Below, piece after piece: positions 1 to 8,354 of a DNA stretch of 56,659 bases. The translations under genes and the position numbers were made by a program. The stretch spans positions 1 to 56,659 of the forward strand of contig NZ_QJJR01000016.1 of assembly GCF_003201605.1 (NCBI RefSeq), written 5' to 3'. The DNA comes from Streptohalobacillus salinus (GTDB taxonomy: Bacteria > Bacillota > Bacilli > Bacillales > Amphibacillaceae). The first letter of the stretch is position 1. Every line of letters begins with the position of its first letter. The notes beneath the pieces were generated by a model. It ran no database searches. It saw only the letters and a program-made list of their open reading frames with translations, and was not told the DNA's origin.

Positions 1-121
1 TCCTAACTTATTTGTTTAGTCACTCATAAGTATAGCGCATTTACATGGCTTTTTTAATATCTAATGGGATTATGCATTTCATTTTACAACAGACCATTTT
101 TGCATTATTACAATTAATCAC

Positions 122-895
122 TTAATCATACCGGTATAAATTCGGTCGTCGATCCTCATAGATAGGGATATTTTTTCTCACCCGGTCAACTTCAGTTAAA
201 TCTAATGCGACTGTCAATGTTGTTTCGGTTTCGCCTGCTTCAGCAAGTATGTCACCCCAAGGTCCAATCACCATTGAGTGGCCGCCGAAGACATTGGCTG
301 GATCTTCTCCAACACGATTACATGCGACGACATACGCTTGATTTTCAATCGCTCTGGCGATCAATAACGTGCGCCAGTGATCAATCCTTTTTTTCGGCCA
401 TTCGGCAACCACGTAGAGAACTTTTGCTTGGTGAAGCATTTGCGTTTTGATCCATTCAGGAAAGCGGATGTCATAACAAACCACACCCGCTTGTTCGATA
501 CCGTTTAAGTTAAAGGTACCCATCCCTGTTCCTTCGGCTAAATACTTTTCCTCATCCATCAAGCGAAACAGATGAACTTTATCATAGCGGTGCACCAATT
601 CGCCCTTTTTATTAATCACTACGAATGTGTTGAAAAATTGCCCCTCTGTTTCTGTTGCGACTGAACCTGCAATAAAATCAACATGGTATTGTTTTGCTAA
701 CCTTTTTAATGTGTCAAAAATCTCTGGTGTGACTAGCTGTGACAATGCATCTAACGCATAGCCTGTTGTCCATAGTTCCGGTAAGATAACGGTATCGACT
801 TCCTCAGGCAACGTCGCCATCAATTGTTTTACCTTCGTTATATTTTTCTCAACATCGCCAAAAGCAATATCGATTTGTAGACAATGTACATGCAT
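122..895 (-). CDS. mtnU: Carbon-nitrogen hydrolase, YafV/MtnU-type omega-amidase
   Basis: Nitrilase-superfamily hydrolase of about 257 residues. The catalytic triad is visible: Glu in PELW (about residue 40), Lys in YDKVHLF (about 106) and Cys in VVCYDIRFPEW (about 140). Family members of this branch (YafV, Nit2, Bacillus YkrU/MtnU) hydrolyse 2-oxoglutaramate or 2-oxosuccinamate to the 2-oxo acid and ammonia, which pulls glutamine-dependent transamination forward. A TTG sits just before the ATG. I chose the ATG at 895 because the GGGAGG site lies about 8 nt upstream of it. It is the second gene of a minus-strand pair with the HcxA-like dehydrogenase (gap about 14 bp), and the partner aminotransferase MtnE is divergent. 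Cytosolic. The family is confident; the exact substrate is inferred from context. Confidence 0.85.
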   Translation of the reverse strand: MHVHCLQIDIAFGDVEKNITKVKQLMATLPEEVDTVILPELWTTGYALDALSQLVTPEIFDTLKRLAKQYHVDFIAGSVATETEGQFFNTFVVINKKGELVHRYDKVHLFRLMDEEKYLAEGTGMGTFNLNGIEQAGVVCYDIRFPEWIKTQMLHQAKVLYVVAEWPKKRIDHWRTLLIARAIENQAYVVACNRVGEDPANVFGGHSMVIGPWGDILAEAGETETTLTVALDLTEVDRVRKNIPIYEDRRPNLYRYD

Positions 896-909
896 CAAGC
901 TGTCCTCCC

Positions 910-1995
910 TTAATCCGTATGTTGAACGTACGTTTCAAGCTGATGCATCGCATCCGCTAATTTAACGTGATCTATCACACCTAGTAAATGAATCGATTCA
1001 CCTGGTTTTGTTGCATGTACTGCGACTGCATTAAATTTCTCAAGCAAATCACCACCGATATTTAAATCGCTAAACGCGGTGGGTAAACCGAGCGCGTGAT
1101 AAAAAGGCAGCAATGCATCGATGTCTTCCCACGCTTCAAACAATGCCAACTGTACTAAAATGCCGTAAGCCACTTTATCTCCGTGCAAATGCGCATGTGT
1201 TTCTGAAAGAACGGTAAGACCATTATGGATCGAGTGCGCACCAGAAATACGACCATAATGCTCACCAAAACCACCCACCATGCCACTCGCCATAATAATC
1301 GTATCAACCACTTTTGTAAAGGCAGCTGTTGCTTTACCGTCATGATGATCCGTCCGAGCAATTTCTCCTAAATCAATTAAAACATCACGGCATAATTTTG
1401 CCGCGTATTGACTAATCTCTACCGCAACGGGGTATTCTTCTAGTGCTTCGACGAGTGGTTTGGCTTCATACCACTTGGCAAGGGTATCACCAATCCCAGC
1501 TCGTAAATAATCCTTTGGTGTTGTTAAAATAATTCGGGGTTCAACAGCAACCATAAAGGCAGCTTGATCAAAGACCACATGATCAGTAAAGACGCCCTCA
1601 TCTGTATAAAACACACTTAGTGGCGTAAACGCAGCACAGTTTGAAGCAAGCGTTGGTACAATCACATAAGGAAGACCGAGTGAAGCTGCCGTTGCTTTCG
1701 TGACATCAATCACTTTCCCGCCACCAACAGCCAGTAAATAATCGGCATTCATCGCTATCGCCACTTGTTTTAACCGTTCGACTTCTGTCCGTGAACATTC
1801 ACCGCGATAGACTTCTTTTTTTAGCGGTAAATCCAAGGCATCGATCTCTTGACCGGCTTGTTGCCATGATTTTTCTCCGGTCACTAACAAGCCTTGATTA
1901 AACCCTTGCCTCAAAATAATTTGTTTCATTTCAACCAGTGCACCCTCATGGTGCCGATAAATGTTAGGGCTTCCTTGAACTTTAATCGTTGTCAT
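910..1995 (-). CDS. hcxA: Iron-containing alcohol dehydrogenase family, HcxA/YbdH-like 2-oxo acid reductase
   Basis: GldA-fold dehydrogenase of about 361 residues. Visible are the NAD-binding glycine motif LLAVGGGKVIDVTKA and metal ligands of the family: Asp in AGIGDTLAKW, His in SGAHSIHN and His in HLHGDKVAYG. The E. coli homologue YbdH (HcxA) reduces short 2-oxo acids and lies next to the methionine aminotransferase YbdL. Here the gene is divergent from MtnE and 14 bp upstream of the omega-amidase, which supports the same assignment over glycerol dehydrogenase. AGGAGG precedes a double ATG; the second (1995) has the better spacing. A likely role is reducing 4-methylthio-2-oxobutyrate or another 2-oxo acid released by transamination. 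That substrate is inference. Confidence 0.75.
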   Translation of the reverse strand: MTTIKVQGSPNIYRHHEGALVEMKQIILRQGFNQGLLVTGEKSWQQAGQEIDALDLPLKKEVYRGECSRTEVERLKQVAIAMNADYLLAVGGGKVIDVTKATAASLGLPYVIVPTLASNCAAFTPLSVFYTDEGVFTDHVVFDQAAFMVAVEPRIILTTPKDYLRAGIGDTLAKWYEAKPLVEALEEYPVAVEISQYAAKLCRDVLIDLGEIARTDHHDGKATAAFTKVVDTIIMASGMVGGFGEHYGRISGAHSIHNGLTVLSETHAHLHGDKVAYGILVQLALFEAWEDIDALLPFYHALGLPTAFSDLNIGGDLLEKFNAVAVHATKPGESIHLLGVIDHVKLADAMHQLETYVQHTD

Positions 1996-2096
1996 CATCT
2001 GCCTCCTTTAGTCATTATCTTTTTCTCTTCTGGTGTCTATCATTTTCCCTGTCCGTCTTAAAAATGTCAAGATTCAAAATTGTTTTACAACTTAAC

Positions 2097-2125
2097 TTTA
2101 CAAATTCCGATAAATTCCCTAAGAT
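2097..2125 (+). promoter_or_regulatory. Candidate sigma-A promoter of mtnE
   Basis: TTTACA (2097-2102) is followed after 17 bp by TAAGAT (2120-2125), about 55 bp before the mtnE start. The -10 is weak. No SAM-box consensus was seen in the 180-bp divergent spacer. A TTGACA on the minus strand (about 2067-2072) may serve the opposite operon. Confidence 0.35.
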
Positions 2126-2180
2126 AAAGCTACTGCACATTAAACCAAGCAACGGTTCCACTAAATAAAGGAGTGATCAC

Positions 2181-3359
2181 ATGGTAGAGTTTCAAGCCTC
2201 TCGTACCATCGAGCAGTTACCTACACAATTTTTCTTAACGCTCGTAGAAAAACTAAAGACTTATCAAGCACAAGGTTATGACGTTATTAACCTGGGCCAA
2301 GGAAACCCGGATTTGCCCACCCCACAACGTATCGTCGACGCTTTAAAACAAGGGGTTGACCATCCCGAGAATCATAAATATTCCCCCTTTCGTGGGCATC
2401 ACGATTTGAAGGAAGCTGTTAGTGCCTATTACTTAAGAGAATACGGCGTTACGCTTGACCCTAACACAGAAGTCGCCATCTTACCCGGAACGAAGACAGG
2501 ACTCGTAGAACTTAGTCAATGTCTCCTTAATCCTGGTGATACCTGCCTTGTACCTGACCCAGGTTATCCGGATTACATGTCAGGGATAAGTGTTCAATCC
2601 GCGCATGCGGCCTATATGCCACTTACAAGTGACAATCACTTTCTACCGGATTATCAAGCGATTGCCTCTGATACTAGAAACAAAGCCAAGCTGATGTTTT
2701 TAAATTACCCAAATAATCCTACAGCCGCAGCAGCAACGCCTGACTTTTTTGACGAGACCGTTCAATTTGCTAAAGCGAACAACATTGCCGTCTGTCATGA
2801 CTTCGCTTATCATACAATGCAATTCGATGGTGAAAAAGCACCGAGCTTTCTAATGACTGAGGGGGCAAAAGACATCGGTATCGAAATGTTCACCTTATCA
2901 AAAGCCTATAATATGGCGGGATGGCGCGTCGGTTTTGCTGTTGGTAACCCTTCAATCATTGCCATGTTAGAAGATATCCAAGACCATTATTATGTGAGTC
3001 TCTTTGGCGCCATACAAGATGCTGCCAAAGAAGCTTTAAATGGTCCTCAAACTGACGTTGAAGCACTTACTGCGATTTATGAGACTCGACGCAACACCTT
3101 AATTAGCGGCCTCCGTGCAATTGGCTGGGATGTTACGGCGCCAAAAGGTACGTTTTTCTGTTTTCTCAAGGTGCCTGACGGCTTTGATTCGGTTTCCTTT
3201 AGCGATTATTTGTTAGCGCACGCACATGTCTTTGTTGCGCCAGGTGTCGGCTTTGGTCCGCATGGCGAAGGCTACGTTAGAGTTGCGCTCCTTACTAACG
3301 TTGAACGTTTAGAAGAAGCGTGTCGCCGTCTCGGAGCACTCGATATATTCAAAAAGTAA
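2181..3359 (+). CDS. mtnE: Pyridoxal-phosphate aminotransferase MtnE (methionine salvage type)
   Basis: Fold-type I aminotransferase of 392 residues, close in length and sequence to B. subtilis MtnE (YkrV). Landmarks: INLGQGNPDLPTP near residue 37, HKYSPFRG near 65, the LNYPNNPT asparagine motif near 174, CHDFAYH near 205, the PLP lysine K241 in TLSKAYNMAGWRVG, and the substrate arginine in EGYVRVALL near the C terminus. MtnE transaminates 4-methylthio-2-oxobutyrate to methionine with glutamine or other amino donors. Ribosome site AAAGGAG precedes the ATG. The divergent omega-amidase would consume the oxo product of glutamine, so the two genes form a functional pair. Other methionine-salvage genes are not in the window. 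Confidence 0.88.
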   Translation: MVEFQASRTIEQLPTQFFLTLVEKLKTYQAQGYDVINLGQGNPDLPTPQRIVDALKQGVDHPENHKYSPFRGHHDLKEAVSAYYLREYGVTLDPNTEVAILPGTKTGLVELSQCLLNPGDTCLVPDPGYPDYMSGISVQSAHAAYMPLTSDNHFLPDYQAIASDTRNKAKLMFLNYPNNPTAAAATPDFFDETVQFAKANNIAVCHDFAYHTMQFDGEKAPSFLMTEGAKDIGIEMFTLSKAYNMAGWRVGFAVGNPSIIAMLEDIQDHYYVSLFGAIQDAAKEALNGPQTDVEALTAIYETRRNTLISGLRAIGWDVTAPKGTFFCFLKVPDGFDSVSFSDYLLAHAHVFVAPGVGFGPHGEGYVRVALLTNVERLEEACRRLGALDIFKK

Positions 3360-3407
3360 GACTTTGTTATTCCAGTTATGTTTGTTAAGCATGCTGCGCC
3401 TTCATTT

Positions 3408-3455
3408 AAAACAGCCAAACACTTAGGTTTCCCCTTTGTGTTTGGCTGTTTTTTT
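3408..3455 (+). terminator. Bidirectional rho-independent terminator
   Basis: AAACAGCCAAACAC pairs with GTGTTTGGCTGTTT across a 15-nt loop, followed by a T run on the plus strand. The A run on the left gives a T run on the minus strand. It serves mtnE and probably the converging DUF4153 gene. Confidence 0.85.
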
Positions 3456-3487
3456 AGCTATGTTTTTCACCATGTTTAACAACCGTT

Positions 3488-5275
3488 CTATTTAATGGTG
3501 ATGAATAGATAACTTGAAACATAAAGTGAATCGTCATAGAGACTTAGATTTTGTAAGACTACAGTCAACATAACATCATCATTTTCTTTGACAAATGTTG
3601 CTTCCTCCTGTGACAGCTCTTGATTGGTTGAGTCTTCCATCCCCCATGCGTCAAAGAGTTCATCACTCGTTAACGTCATCAAGACTTGATCAGATTCATC
3701 AGAGAGTTGGTAACTGAAACGATCTGTTGCAACGGTTCGATCTAATTGATAAGTTGCTCCATTTGCTTCTAAGGTGACTTGCTTGTCCGCTGAGCCTTGT
3801 TCATTGCTGATCCGTTCAACTAACAGCCAGCTACCCTCAGCTGTTTGAATCGGTTCAGCTTCTTCGTGGTTGACATAAATCGAACGTTGAAACCTTGGGT
3901 CTGGCTGTTGGTTATCATAAGTCGGACTGAAACCAAAGGTACGCTCAAATTGTTGTTGGTTCATAATGCCCTCTGGTAAGTAAGTCACTTCGTCTAAGGC
4001 TTGAATCTCATCCAAGTAGTAAACCAGATGTGTGATTTCAATTTGAGCATCTTCACTTACCGATTCACTTGGTATCACTTCATTATCAGCTAACATTTCT
4101 TCTTCAACTAACACTTGTTCGAGCGCTTGTGTTTGTGAATAACGACTGACACTGAATGCGTCAATTGGTGGTGTGATTGAGATTAAACCAAAGACTAAGA
4201 ACACGGGGGCAATCCAGCCTGTTTTCGTTTTGTTTAAAAAGCCATAAATAAGTGCCATAATTGTCGCGAACACACCGAAAATAATCGCATAATACCGACC
4301 ATACGTAACGCCTGTATCCGCCAATTTAACAATGGAGGCGATGGTTTGGAATAACACGATAACGAGAAGTACTTTCGGGTACACTTTCGTGAACAGTTCC
4401 GCAAGTTTCTTATCAACTTCTAACGCTAAAATGTAGACGAACAGCACCACAACAGTAAACGAGACGAGTAAGGGTTCGAGTAAGGCTTCTGTCCATAATT
4501 CTCCCGTCATATTTATCGCAATATACAACAGTAAAATCACACTATAGATAAAGGTAATTGGCACAATTACATAGTTTAATAAATTATCAAATATTGGTGT
4601 GGTCTCTGTCAGGTTAGTTAGTTTTTCATCACGTTTTAACCACTGGCTTCGTGGTAAGTCTTCGTCTTTTTCGCCAAAGTAATACGGCATCATTGATAGC
4701 AAGAAGACGGGGGCAAATAAACAAGCAATCACATTAGTGACATGTAACATCAAGGTATAATCTGTAGAAAACAACAAGAGATTAATAATGCCAATAATTA
4801 AACTTATACCAATACCTAAAACAATCGAAAATAAGACAGATGTGAAGAACACTTTAAAGACAACAAAAAAACTCTGACTAAAACGTAATTTACTTTGAAT
4901 CGATGGTAACCAAATGAATAATAGGATAGAAATTAAGGCAAGAACCCCTGTCCGAATACCAATTTGTAGCGAGACAAAGTCTGTCCAGTTTTGTAAGAAT
5001 AGATAAAGAAAGGTCAGCACTAATGCACTACCCATTAAGATAAATCGGATGCGCATCTGAATAAAGAAACGCTCATAAATATGCTCGGCAACTAAGCTGA
5101 ATAAAAAACCAATCGCGAACGTATAACTAAAGCGATATAAGTCGTCAGACTCGGTATAGATCATCACCATATTAACGACGGTTAAGCTCATAATAAATAC
5201 AAATGCTAACGGATAGCGCCCCATTGCCGTCAACACGTGTTCAAAACGTTGTTTAATCTTCTCAATAAATTTCAT
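3488..5275 (-). CDS. DUF4153 family multi-pass membrane protein
   Basis: 595 residues. The N-terminal two thirds hold about 10-11 hydrophobic segments, starting YPLAFVFIMSLTVVNMVMIY near residue 22. After these (about residue 380 on) comes a long hydrophilic C-terminal region rich in Asp/Glu with a pattern suggesting a globular extracytoplasmic domain. This matches the DUF4153 arrangement. No enzymatic motif is visible and the function is unknown for the family. The ribosome site GGTGAGCGAGG precedes the ATG. It stands alone, converging on mtnE and separated from the cyclase gene by about 55 bp. Confidence 0.7.
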   Translation of the reverse strand: MKFIEKIKQRFEHVLTAMGRYPLAFVFIMSLTVVNMVMIYTESDDLYRFSYTFAIGFLFSLVAEHIYERFFIQMRIRFILMGSALVLTFLYLFLQNWTDFVSLQIGIRTGVLALISILLFIWLPSIQSKLRFSQSFFVVFKVFFTSVLFSIVLGIGISLIIGIINLLLFSTDYTLMLHVTNVIACLFAPVFLLSMMPYYFGEKDEDLPRSQWLKRDEKLTNLTETTPIFDNLLNYVIVPITFIYSVILLLYIAINMTGELWTEALLEPLLVSFTVVVLFVYILALEVDKKLAELFTKVYPKVLLVIVLFQTIASIVKLADTGVTYGRYYAIIFGVFATIMALIYGFLNKTKTGWIAPVFLVFGLISITPPIDAFSVSRYSQTQALEQVLVEEEMLADNEVIPSESVSEDAQIEITHLVYYLDEIQALDEVTYLPEGIMNQQQFERTFGFSPTYDNQQPDPRFQRSIYVNHEEAEPIQTAEGSWLLVERISNEQGSADKQVTLEANGATYQLDRTVATDRFSYQLSDESDQVLMTLTSDELFDAWGMEDSTNQELSQEEATFVKENDDVMLTVVLQNLSLYDDSLYVSSYLFITIK

Positions 5276-5329
5276 CCTCGCTCACCTACTTTTCATAAAT
5301 TATTGCTTACTTTTACTATACCCATTTCT

Positions 5330-5968
5330 TTACGTGTTTAAATCATCGGACCGTTTTAATAACGCACGAACGGGACTTGCATCTGCTCCAATTATCTTTA
5401 ATGGTGCGCAAAAAAGTTGATAGCGTCCGGGGACAACGTCATTTAAAACAAGGTTCTCTAAAATATAAATTCCCTCTTGATAAAGCGCATGATGCCGTGG
5501 CAACGTCTTTGAGTCTTCTGGGTCAACCGACGGCGCATCGATGCCGAGTAAGCGAACGCCTTGTGTTTTTAAAAAAGCAGGAACATCTGGGGCAATCAGT
5601 GGGAATTCCCTTGGAAATGGATAGGACGTACGTGTCATTGTGTGAAGCAATAGTCGCGTTGTCCCGAACGGGACAACCGATCTTAACAGCGCAACAGTAA
5701 TCGTTTGCTGATTCGTCAGATTAAGAACGAGGCATGGGCCAATCCCTACATCAAGGTCAATCTCATCAATGGTCTGTCCACTGTTATCGTAGTGGAAGGG
5801 TGCATCCAAATGCGTACCGTTATGCAAACTCGTTGTGAGTTCACCAATGTTACACGCACCCGTTTCTGCTTTAGTGTAGCTAAGTTGATAATGAAACGGT
5901 TTATCACCAGGAAAAGGGGCAAGTTGGTCTGTTAAGGGCATTGAAATATCGAGCCATTGGTTGGTCAT
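5330..5968 (-). CDS. Cyclase family protein (kynurenine formamidase-like metal hydrolase)
   Basis: 212 residues of the KynB/cyclase fold. The metal-binding signature HNGTHLDAPFHY is present (His/His/Asp ligands, near residues 49-60), with the later conserved GIDAPSVDP near 150. Members hydrolyse N-formylkynurenine or related amides and lactones using two metal ions. No kynureninase or tryptophan dioxygenase lies nearby, so a role in tryptophan breakdown is not supported here. The start is preceded by GAGGAGG at good spacing. It is possibly co-transcribed with the DUF4153 gene downstream on the same strand, though the gap of about 55 bp allows separate promoters. Confidence 0.75.
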   Translation of the reverse strand: MTNQWLDISMPLTDQLAPFPGDKPFHYQLSYTKAETGACNIGELTTSLHNGTHLDAPFHYDNSGQTIDEIDLDVGIGPCLVLNLTNQQTITVALLRSVVPFGTTRLLLHTMTRTSYPFPREFPLIAPDVPAFLKTQGVRLLGIDAPSVDPEDSKTLPRHHALYQEGIYILENLVLNDVVPGRYQLFCAPLKIIGADASPVRALLKRSDDLNT

Positions 5969-6149
5969 TCGTTTTCCTCCTCAAAATCGTTAACATATTC
6001 ACGTCTTTCTATTAGTGTAACGGATAATAATAAACTTGTCTGTAAGGGTGAATAGTCATGCGTATATTTCCGGAGCGACAAATGCTAGGTTTTAGCGTAA
6101 AATAGGAGGGTAATGTTTTATGTTACAGATAAATTAGGAGGCGAACACA

Positions 6150-7049
6150 TTGAAAAAATGGTTCATAAAAGGATCCATGCTTCTACTTGCGTTACTGATT
6201 ACTTTCGGTAGCTTCAAGCCCGTTGTCTTTGCAGATGCTGTCACCGACGTCATCGTGACGCTTGGCGAAGATTTATCAGCTGACCAACAGCAAGCCATGT
6301 TAGCTGAAATGGATGCAACGGATTTAGCAGACGAACAAATTATTTACGTATCAAATAGTGAAGAACACAACTATCTAGGCGATGTTGTACCGAGCGAACA
6401 AATTGGTACACGGGCCATTTCATCAGCGAAAATTTCAATGCGTGATGATAACTCAGGGATCATGGTCACGACTGAAAACATCACCTACATCACTGGCAAG
6501 ATGTATTCGAACGCCCTTGCTACCGCTGGTGTGACTGGGGCTGAAATATATGTCACTGCACCTTTCGACGTTTCTGGAACGGGTGCGCTCACTGGTATCT
6601 TAAAAGCTTACGAACAATCAACTGGTGAAGCTATTAATGAGGACTTGAAAAAGGCAGCGAATGAGGAAATGGTCGTTACTGCGGAACTCGCTGGGGATGA
6701 AGACATCTCCGATGATGAAGCTGTCGATTTTATCAATCAAATTAAAGAAGCCATTGAAGAAGAAAACCCCGAAACAACTGAAGAATTACGTGCCTTGATT
6801 AGTCGTTTGGCTGAAGAAATGGGCATCACTTTATCAGATGGACAATTAGAACAACTCGTTGATCTTTTCAACAAATTGAAAGGGTTAAACATTGACTGGG
6901 ACAAAGTCAATAACACCTTAAACGACACAAGAGACTGGATCTCGGATTTTGCTGAGTCTGAAGAAGGACAAGGGATTGTTCAAGCTGTCAAAGATTTCTT
7001 CCGTGCGATTTGGGATTGGTTCTTATCCGTCTTTCAATCCGAAGAGTAA
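6150..7049 (+). CDS. ypuA: Secreted DUF1002 protein, YpuA-like
   Basis: 299 residues with a clear Sec signal: MKKWF, a hydrophobic core LLALLITF, and likely cleavage after VFA (about residue 28). The mature part carries the DUF1002 pattern (VTLGEDLSADQQQAML, then SSAKISM and the GAEIYVTAPFDVSGTGALTG stretch). The C-terminal third is acidic and helical and ends in a Trp-rich segment (DFFRAIWDWFLSVF) that could associate with membrane. Family function is unknown. The start is TTG, chosen because TAGGAGG lies 8 nt upstream. It is monocistronic, with a terminator about 100 bp downstream. Confidence 0.8.
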   Translation: MKKWFIKGSMLLLALLITFGSFKPVVFADAVTDVIVTLGEDLSADQQQAMLAEMDATDLADEQIIYVSNSEEHNYLGDVVPSEQIGTRAISSAKISMRDDNSGIMVTTENITYITGKMYSNALATAGVTGAEIYVTAPFDVSGTGALTGILKAYEQSTGEAINEDLKKAANEEMVVTAELAGDEDISDDEAVDFINQIKEAIEEENPETTEELRALISRLAEEMGITLSDGQLEQLVDLFNKLKGLNIDWDKVNNTLNDTRDWISDFAESEEGQGIVQAVKDFFRAIWDWFLSVFQSEE

Positions 7050-7146
7050 TAACTCACGACTAGAAATAATTATGTCGTCTTTTAGTTGAAAGGGGATACT
7101 CTTTTACATCCAGAAATGCCAGATTATTAAAAATGATACCTGATAC

Positions 7147-7176
7147 AAAAGACGTTTCCATTTGCGGAACGTCTTT
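7147..7176 (+). terminator. Terminator downstream of ypuA
   Basis: AAAAGACGTTCC-type stem pairing with GGAACGTCTTTT around a short loop. The T run is short (TTTT), so strength is moderate. Confidence 0.6.
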
Positions 7177-7646
7177 TCAGTTTATTGGGTTTCATTAGCG
7201 AATAGAGAAACACCTTTTTCTTTTCTAGGTATAGACGAACCACATCTGTCTGCATCACTAGAGACACCGGATCAGTATTTTTTCACCGCTAGTTATTTCC
7301 ACACCTTTCGTCGTTACATCACGTATCGATTGACTAAAGCAAGTAAACCCCACTTGACCTTGAACCTTTATCTGCTCTTCTTGGTAATTGGTGACATTGA
7401 ATTCCCCCTAAAACGTCATTAAAAATGAATCAACCCTTAAAACACGTGTAAAATACTTTCAATTAGGGTATGAATAGGAGTGGTTGCTATTATACCTTGT
7501 ATATTATCATCAAAACCAGAATAAACGATAAAGGAATGTAAGATAAAGAGAATTTTTGTTTGATATTATTTTTTATTGATTTATTATTTCTTTCACTAAG
7601 TATTGTTAAATAAGGTTTTTTAGCTTTTTTCATATGTTCGTTTTGC

Positions 7647-7702
7647 TTGACATATAAAATAGATACTTTATAATAACTTATATCGAATTAGAATTATTAT
7701 CG
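7647..7702 (+). promoter_or_regulatory. ahpC promoter with PerR-like operator
   Basis: A TTGACA -35 (7647-7652) and TATAAT -10 (7669-7674) are separated by 16 bp. Just downstream, TTAGAATTATTATCG (7688-7702) matches 12 of the 14 specified positions of the Per box TTATAATNATTATAA. Its place right after the expected start site suits repression by PerR, as known for ahpC in Bacillus. Confidence 0.7.
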
Positions 7703-7773
7703 TTAATCACTTGTTAGCCATATATTGATTCACGATAGTAATTTCTTATAAATTTAAAGGAGGATGACAATTT

Positions 7774-8340
7774 ATGTCACTAATAGGTAAAGAAGTACTA
7801 CCATTCACAGCACAAGCATTTAAAGCAGGCGAGGATTTCTTCGAGGTATCTGAAGAAAACTTAAAAGGACAATGGAGCGTTGTATGTTTCTACCCAGCGG
7901 ATTTTTCATTCGTATGCCCTACAGAACTTGAAGATCTTCAAAAAGAATACCCAGCTTTACAAAAACTAGGCGTAGAAGTTTACTCTGTATCGACAGATAC
8001 ACACTTCGTACACAAAGCTTGGCACGAACATTCAGATGCAGTCGGTTCAATTGAATACACAATGATTGGTGATCCATCACAGACGATTTCACGCAACTTT
8101 GATGTATTAGACGAAGAAGCAGGACTTGCAGACCGTGGTACATTCTTAATTGATCCAGACGGCGTCATCCAAACCGTTGAAATTAATGCAGGCGGTATTG
8201 GCCGTGATGCATCGACAATCATTAATAAAGTAAAAGCTGCGCAATATGTTCGCGAGCATCCAAACGAAGTTTGCCCAGCGAAATGGGAAGAAGGTTCAGA
8301 AACACTAAAACCAAGCCTAGATATCGTAGGTAAAATTTAA
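7774..8340 (+). CDS. ahpC: Alkyl hydroperoxide reductase subunit C (2-Cys peroxiredoxin)
   Basis: 188 residues. Peroxidatic Cys48 lies in [17 protein letters not shown] and resolving Cys167 in [11 protein letters not shown], the typical AhpC arrangement. It reduces H2O2, organic hydroperoxides and peroxynitrite, with electrons from AhpF. The GGIGRD loop and a C-terminal tail ending VGKI are also typical. The ribosome site AAAGGAGG precedes the ATG. It is first in a two-gene operon with ahpF 14 bp downstream and is controlled by the PerR-like promoter just upstream. It is a decameric cytosolic enzyme by family knowledge. Confidence 0.97.
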   Translation: MSLIGKEVLPFTAQAFKAGEDFFEVSEENLKGQWSVVCFYPADFSFVCPTELEDLQKEYPALQKLGVEVYSVSTDTHFVHKAWHEHSDAVGSIEYTMIGDPSQTISRNFDVLDEEAGLADRGTFLIDPDGVIQTVEINAGGIGRDASTIINKVKAAQYVREHPNEVCPAKWEEGSETLKPSLDIVGKI

Positions 8341-8354
8341 GGAGTCTGATACGC

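Larger units (their letters stand above)
7050..7773. other. 724-bp AT-rich intergenic region
   Basis: It holds the ypuA terminator (7147-7176) and the ahpC control region (7647-7702). Between them (about 7180-7640) I see no convincing gene. An 86-codon plus-strand reading frame starts inside the terminator and has no ribosome site. A 49-codon minus-strand frame (about 7247-7415) lacks a start. Either could be a decayed remnant. Confidence 0.5.

Noticed and set aside
1999-2180. Possible SAM riboswitch before mtnE
   Set aside because: A fragment resembling AACCAAGCAAC is present, but the P1 stem and conserved core of the SAM box are missing.
7247-7415. Minus-strand 49-codon frame resembling an OB-fold end
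   Set aside because: No start codon or ribosome site, and the resemblance is too loose to name.
7162-7422. 86-codon plus-strand reading frame
   Set aside because: It starts inside the ypuA terminator, has no ribosome site, and its composition is not protein-like.
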